Source of the DNA: Sphingopyxis sp. H053
Lineage (GTDB): Bacteria > Pseudomonadota > Alphaproteobacteria > Sphingomonadales > Sphingomonadaceae
Direction: 5' to 3'
NCBI RefSeq assembly: GCF_001468225.1
Contig: NZ_LNRU01000001.1
Coordinates: forward strand, 248,001 to 312,000
DNA: 64,000 nucleotides
The notes beneath the pieces were generated by a model. That model saw nothing but the letters and a program-made list of their open reading frames with translations. It was not told the DNA's origin and ran no database searches. The translations under genes and the position numbers were made by a program. Positions 60,870-64,000 of this stretch are shown one piece after another (within the stretch, counting starts at the first letter, position 1; each line of letters starts with the position of its first letter).

Positions 60870-61327
60870 CCGCGCGTCATCGCGTCGATGGCGCCTTGCA
60901 GGATGAACGCCGCGGCGGCGCTGTCGACGCGTTCGGCGCGTTTGGCGCGGCTGACGTCGGCGGCGATCATCGCGCGCTCGACCGCGGCGGTCGACCAGCG
61001 TTCGTCCCAGAGCAACAGGGGGAGGGCGAGGGGCGCGAGGTTGCGCGCGAAAGCGCGGGTGCTTTGGGTGCGCGGGCTGTCGGTGCCGTCCATGTTGAGC
61101 GGCAGGCCGACGACGAGGCCGACGATGTTGTGATGCGCGATCAGGGCTTTCAGCGTTTCAAGATCGACCGAGAATTTCTTGCGGATGATCGTCTTGTCGG
61201 GGGTCGCGAAGCTCCAGTTCACATCGCAGAAGGCGACGCCGATCGTCTTGGTGCCGACGTCGAGGCCCATGATGCGGCCGCCGTTGGGGAAGTGGGCAGC
61301 GAAATCGGGGGCGGCGGTGGTGATCAT
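60866..61327 (-). CDS. ruvX: YqgF/RuvX family 16S rRNA-processing or Holliday-junction nuclease
   Basis: 153 residues from ATG 61327. RNase H-like fold: [21 protein letters not shown] (first Asp), [23 protein letters not shown] and [17 protein letters not shown] and the final [15 protein letters not shown]. YqgF processes pre-16S rRNA 5' ends in E. coli; RuvX is an older name from junction-resolvase similarity. The frame to 61636 runs into the neighbour and is not native. Confidence 0.92.
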   Translation of the reverse strand: MITTAAPDFAAHFPNGGRIMGLDVGTKTIGVAFCDVNWSFATPDKTIIRKKFSVDLETLKALIAHHNIVGLVVGLPLNMDGTDSPRTQSTRAFARNLAPLALPLLLWDERWSTAAVERAMIAADVSRAKRAERVDSAAAAFILQGAIDAMTRG

Positions 61328-61358
61328 GCGACCATCCCTAGCCGTTCGTGTCGAGCGA

Positions 61359-61401
61359 AGTCGAGACACCGTGAAGGCATGCCCTGCCGATGGGCATCTC
61401 G
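61359..61401. repeat. short inverted repeat before ruvX
   Basis: gaagtcgaga and tctcgacttc are inverted copies about 20 bp apart in tgtcgagcgaagtcgagaca-type sequence, which recurs in sphingomonad genomes. It lies in the gap between ruvX and the DUF3089 gene. Role unknown. Confidence 0.5.
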
Positions 61402-61424
61402 ACTTCGGCCGATGCGAGCGGATT

Positions 61425-61461
61425 AGATAGCGGGACCCCGGATCAAGTCCGGGGTGACGAA
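61425..61461. repeat. partial family A element at the 3' end of the DUF3089 gene (copy 14)
   Basis: gcgggaccccggatcaagtc followed by cggggtgacgaag, one half of the long-form palindrome. It overlaps the last codons and stop of the DUF3089 gene, whose Pro/Ser tail it partly encodes. Confidence 0.6.
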
Positions 61462-62759
61462 GGTGAGGGAAGGGGTGACGAAGGAGGAGAGGCGGGGGCG
61501 GGCGTCGGCGCCGCGGGTGGCGGCACCGGCGACGGCTTGCCCTCATAGGTTGCGAGGCGGCGGAGGGCGTCGGCGCGGACGTTCGCCCAGAAGAGGGTGA
61601 TGTCGTAGACGTGATAATTGTTGCCGGGGAGCACATAGCCCGCGACGACGTAATTTTTCGCGATGTCGGCGTCGCCGATCATCAGGAAACCGCGCGTGTC
61701 GTCGCATTTTGCGCCGATCTTGCCCGCGATCAGCGACCCGCTCTTGAAGCCCTCGGTCGGCTTGAGCGTGCCGATATTCGCCTCGGGCGGGGCTTCGGTG
61801 TCGGGGATGCCGGTGAGCGGGTTGGTGCAGAGCATTCGCGTTTCGGCGCGCGGGCGGCCGTCGAAACCGATCGTGCCGTCATAGGCGCCGGTGACCATCG
61901 CGGGATCGGCGGGCTCGGCGAAACTCGCCCAGCCGATGATGCAGCCCTTTTGTTCGGGGGTCTGGCACGCGGGCAGGCCGAGCCCGGCGATGTCGGTGTC
62001 GAGGCTGACCGGCCAGCCGATGACGTACGCCGCAACGATGCGTTTCGCGAGCGGGGTGCCCGCGATTTTCGTGCGGAGCAATGTCGTGAGGTGGAGCGCA
62101 CCCTGGCTGTGGCCCGCGAGGATGATCGGCTTGTCCTTCGGCTGCGCGGCGAGAAAGGCGTCGAACGCCTCCTCGACGTCGCGATAGGCCGAGTCGATCG
62201 CCTTGCCCGCGGTGACGCGGTCCTGCGCGAGGAAGGCGCCAAGCGTCGCCTGGCGGTAACGCGGCGCCCAGATTTCGCCCGCGTCGGCAAAGGCGCTCGC
62301 CATGCCCTGCACGAACAGGTTCGCGCGGTGGTCGGAATCGCGGTCCTCGAGCGGGGCGTTCCAGCTCGAGCGGCTGTAATAGCTCGTTGGGTGGACGAAG
62401 AAGATCGCGGCGTCGCCCTTCGGCGTCGCGGCTTCGGTTGTGGTTGGGGCGGCGTTGGCGGGCGGGATGATCTGCCCTGCCTGCGCTGCGGCGTCTTCGG
62501 TGCCGGGGGTCTCGCTGCCGTCGGCGGCGGGGCGCCACGCCGACGGGTCCTTTTCCATGCCCGGGCGCGCGAACCACATTTTCGGGTCGTCATAAGCGTT
62601 CGGGGCGACCGCCGCCTGCGGCTTGAATTCGGTGCTGGGGACGAAGGCGGTGCGCGCGATCCAGCCCGGGAAGAGCTGGTACACGACCCCGGCGGCGACG
62701 ATCAGCAGGATGACGGCGGCAATGATGTAGAGAAATTTGCGGGCCAAATGGGATTCCAT
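61443..62759 (-). CDS. DUF3089 alpha/beta-hydrolase-like membrane-anchored protein
   Basis: 438 residues, ATG 62759. One N-terminal membrane anchor ([22 protein letters not shown]). DUF3089 body with [23 protein letters not shown], nucleophile in [21 protein letters not shown], and [26 protein letters not shown] with the last histidine. Probably a lipase- or esterase-like enzyme in the periplasm; substrate unknown. The C-terminal Pro/Ser tail derives partly from a repeat. Confidence 0.87.
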   Translation of the reverse strand: MESHLARKFLYIIAAVILLIVAAGVVYQLFPGWIARTAFVPSTEFKPQAAVAPNAYDDPKMWFARPGMEKDPSAWRPAADGSETPGTEDAAAQAGQIIPPANAAPTTTEAATPKGDAAIFFVHPTSYYSRSSWNAPLEDRDSDHRANLFVQGMASAFADAGEIWAPRYRQATLGAFLAQDRVTAGKAIDSAYRDVEEAFDAFLAAQPKDKPIILAGHSQGALHLTTLLRTKIAGTPLAKRIVAAYVIGWPVSLDTDIAGLGLPACQTPEQKGCIIGWASFAEPADPAMVTGAYDGTIGFDGRPRAETRMLCTNPLTGIPDTEAPPEANIGTLKPTEGFKSGSLIAGKIGAKCDDTRGFLMIGDADIAKNYVVAGYVLPGNNYHVYDITLFWANVRADALRRLATYEGKPSPVPPPAAPTPAPASPPSSPLPSPSSPRT

Positions 62760-62886
62760 ACGGTCGGGAGAGATGAATTCGGGCTTCTCTAGCGGCTCCG
62801 GTGCCCGGCTACAAATAACTCGTCATGCGGAATTCGGATCCGTAAACAGGTTCAGGAAGATGGTTTTACGCGAAAGGCTTTGACGC

Positions 62887-64000
62887 ATGACCGAAGCGAC
62901 CGCACCCGCCGCCCCCGATTCGCCCCTCCGTCCGCTCCACGTTTCGGCACGCCTCGACGAGAATGATCTGCCGTGGCCGCTGCGCCCGTGGATCATGGCG
63001 GCGATCTGCGCGCTCGCCGGGCTCGGCTTTTACCTGTTGATCGATCATCATTATGACGACGCGCTGTCGCACTGGCGCAGCGCGCTGGCGACCGGCGTTG
63101 CCGTCGCGGCGGTCGTGTTCGTGCTGGGGGTCGAGCTGCGTCGCTGGCAGTGGGCGCTGGGTTTCGCGGTTCTTTGGGGCGTCATCCTCGGACTGATCGC
63201 ATGGCAGACCGCGGCGTATAATATTCAGGGCAATCCGGTCGAATGGCCGTTCTGGTCGGGGATACTCGCGGTGCTCGTCGCGACGCCTCTGTTCCAGACG
63301 CGGCGCGATGTCGCGCCCGACTGGCGGTTCTGGAAGCTGTGGCAGATGCCGTATGAGCGGCTCCACAGCCATGCGTGGACCGATGCGGTGATCGGCGCGG
63401 CGTCGCTGGCCTTCGTCGGCATCACCTTTCTGCTGACCGTCTTGATCGGGCAGATGTTCAAGCTGATCGGGATCAACCTGATCTTCGACCTGCTCAACGA
63501 CGAATGGTTCGGCTGGATGCTTGCGGGCGCGGCGTTTGGCGGCGCGGTGGGCCTGCTGCGCGAGCGCGACAGGCTGGTTGCGACATTGCAGCGGCTGGTG
63601 ATGATGGTGCTCGCGGTGCTGGCGCCGGTGCTGGCGGTTGCTTTGGTGCTGTTCCTGCTGTCGCTTGCGGGGACGGGGCTGCAAAAGCTCTGGGATTCGG
63701 GCTTTTCGACCGCGGCGGTGATGATGGCGGCGGCGGCGTTCGCGGTGCTGCTCGCCAATGCGGTGATCGGCAATGGCAGCGACGACCGTGCGACGAGCCC
63801 GGTGCTGCGCTGGGCGGCGCCGGTGCTGGTTGTTGCGGTGCTGCCGCTGGCGGGGATCGCCTATTACTCGATGCATTTGCGGGTGATCCAATATGGCTGG
63901 ACCCCCGAGCGCATCTGGGGCGTGATCGCGGCGGTCATCGCGCTCGCTTACGGGATTGCGGGCCTGTGGGCCGTGGTGAAGGGGCGGCGCGATTTCGACG
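62887..64000 (+). CDS. DUF4153 membrane protein, partial (3' end off window)
   Basis: From ATG 62887 open to the window end (371 residues so far). Begins MTEATAPAAPDSPLRPLHVS, then about nine membrane helices (WIMAAICALAGLGFYLLI, ATGVAVAAVVFVLGVEL and on). FWKLWQMPYERLHSHAWTDAVIGAASLAFVGITFLLTVLIGQMFKLIGINLIFDLLNDEWF is typical of DUF4153. Function unknown. No ribosome site of note. Confidence 0.82.
   Translation, partial: MTEATAPAAPDSPLRPLHVSARLDENDLPWPLRPWIMAAICALAGLGFYLLIDHHYDDALSHWRSALATGVAVAAVVFVLGVELRRWQWALGFAVLWGVILGLIAWQTAAYNIQGNPVEWPFWSGILAVLVATPLFQTRRDVAPDWRFWKLWQMPYERLHSHAWTDAVIGAASLAFVGITFLLTVLIGQMFKLIGINLIFDLLNDEWFGWMLAGAAFGGAVGLLRERDRLVATLQRLVMMVLAVLAPVLAVALVLFLLSLAGTGLQKLWDSGFSTAAVMMAAAAFAVLLANAVIGNGSDDRATSPVLRWAAPVLVVAVLPLAGIAYYSMHLRVIQYGWTPERIWGVIAAVIALAYGIAGLWAVVKGRRDFD

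Overview
The window is a stretch of high-GC chromosome from an alphaproteobacterium, most probably a sphingomonad (Sphingopyxis or a close relative). This rests on the strong G/C bias at third codon positions, on families typical of sphingomonads (DUF6456, DUF6445, DUF6151, a cysteine-rich secreted protein, a B3 metallo-beta-lactamase beside an AmpR-like regulator) and on the many short intergenic palindromes built around gtcatccccgcgaaagcgggg. No rRNA, phage, transposase, integrase or CRISPR array is visible. It reads as core chromosome with a few accessory-looking genes.

Layout. 1-7.2 kb: a truncated glycosyltransferase, an HTH regulator, a DUF6456 protein, the ABC-F ATPase Uup, a SIMPL protein, a 2OG-Fe(II) oxygenase, tRNA-His, a Leu/Glu-type dehydrogenase and a YbaN protein. 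7.3-12.5 kb: cytochrome c maturation operon ccmC-D-E-F-G-H plus a CycH-like TPR protein; ccmA and ccmB are absent here. 12.5-18.8 kb: Kup potassium transporter, an unknown protein, a frameshifted AHH-type gene, a nitronate monooxygenase-like enzyme, an OmpA-domain protein and a small membrane protein. 18.9-25.8 kb: alpha/beta hydrolase divergent from a GlxA/AraC regulator, a DGPF (YciI) protein with its ECF42-type sigma factor, a DUF6445 protein, a PEP-CTERM choice-of-anchor-A protein, a hemerythrin-like protein and a two-gene unknown unit. 25.9-29.0 kb: a thioesterase and metE, preceded by a cobalamin riboswitch, a sigma70-like promoter and a perfect palindrome. 29.2-32.9 kb: unknowns and an arsenic operon arsR-arsI-arsC-aqpS with no ArsB or Acr3 pump. 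32.9-40.1 kb: leuA with a Leu-rich leader peptide, rhodanese, YceI, a LuxR-type regulator and rlmJ. 40.4-44.2 kb: bioF-bioD-bioA and a DUF6151 protein. 44.4-50.3 kb: ilvB-ilvN-ilvC, miaA divergent from serB, DUF2200. 50.5-53.6 kb: AmpR-like regulator, B3-E metallo-beta-lactamase and an orphan PhnD-like binding protein. 53.7-58.1 kb: two SPOR-domain proteins flanking a ParA ATPase and a DNA-binding-like partner. 58.2-64 kb: pyrB with a dihydroorotase-like gene that lacks the metal-binding HxH, ruvX, DUF1294, a DUF3089 hydrolase and a truncated DUF4153 membrane protein.

How it fits together. Branched-chain amino acid synthesis (leuA, ilvBNC), methionine (metE), biotin and pyrimidine synthesis dominate the anabolic content, and several of these genes carry visible RNA- or operator-level control. 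The most useful observations are the leuA leader, the terminator hairpin directly in front of ilvB, the layered control of metE, the pumpless arsenic operon, the E-variant B3 beta-lactamase, the inactive-looking PyrC partner of PyrB, the ParA/SPOR locus, and two families of repeated palindromes, one of which reaches into the start of ccmH.
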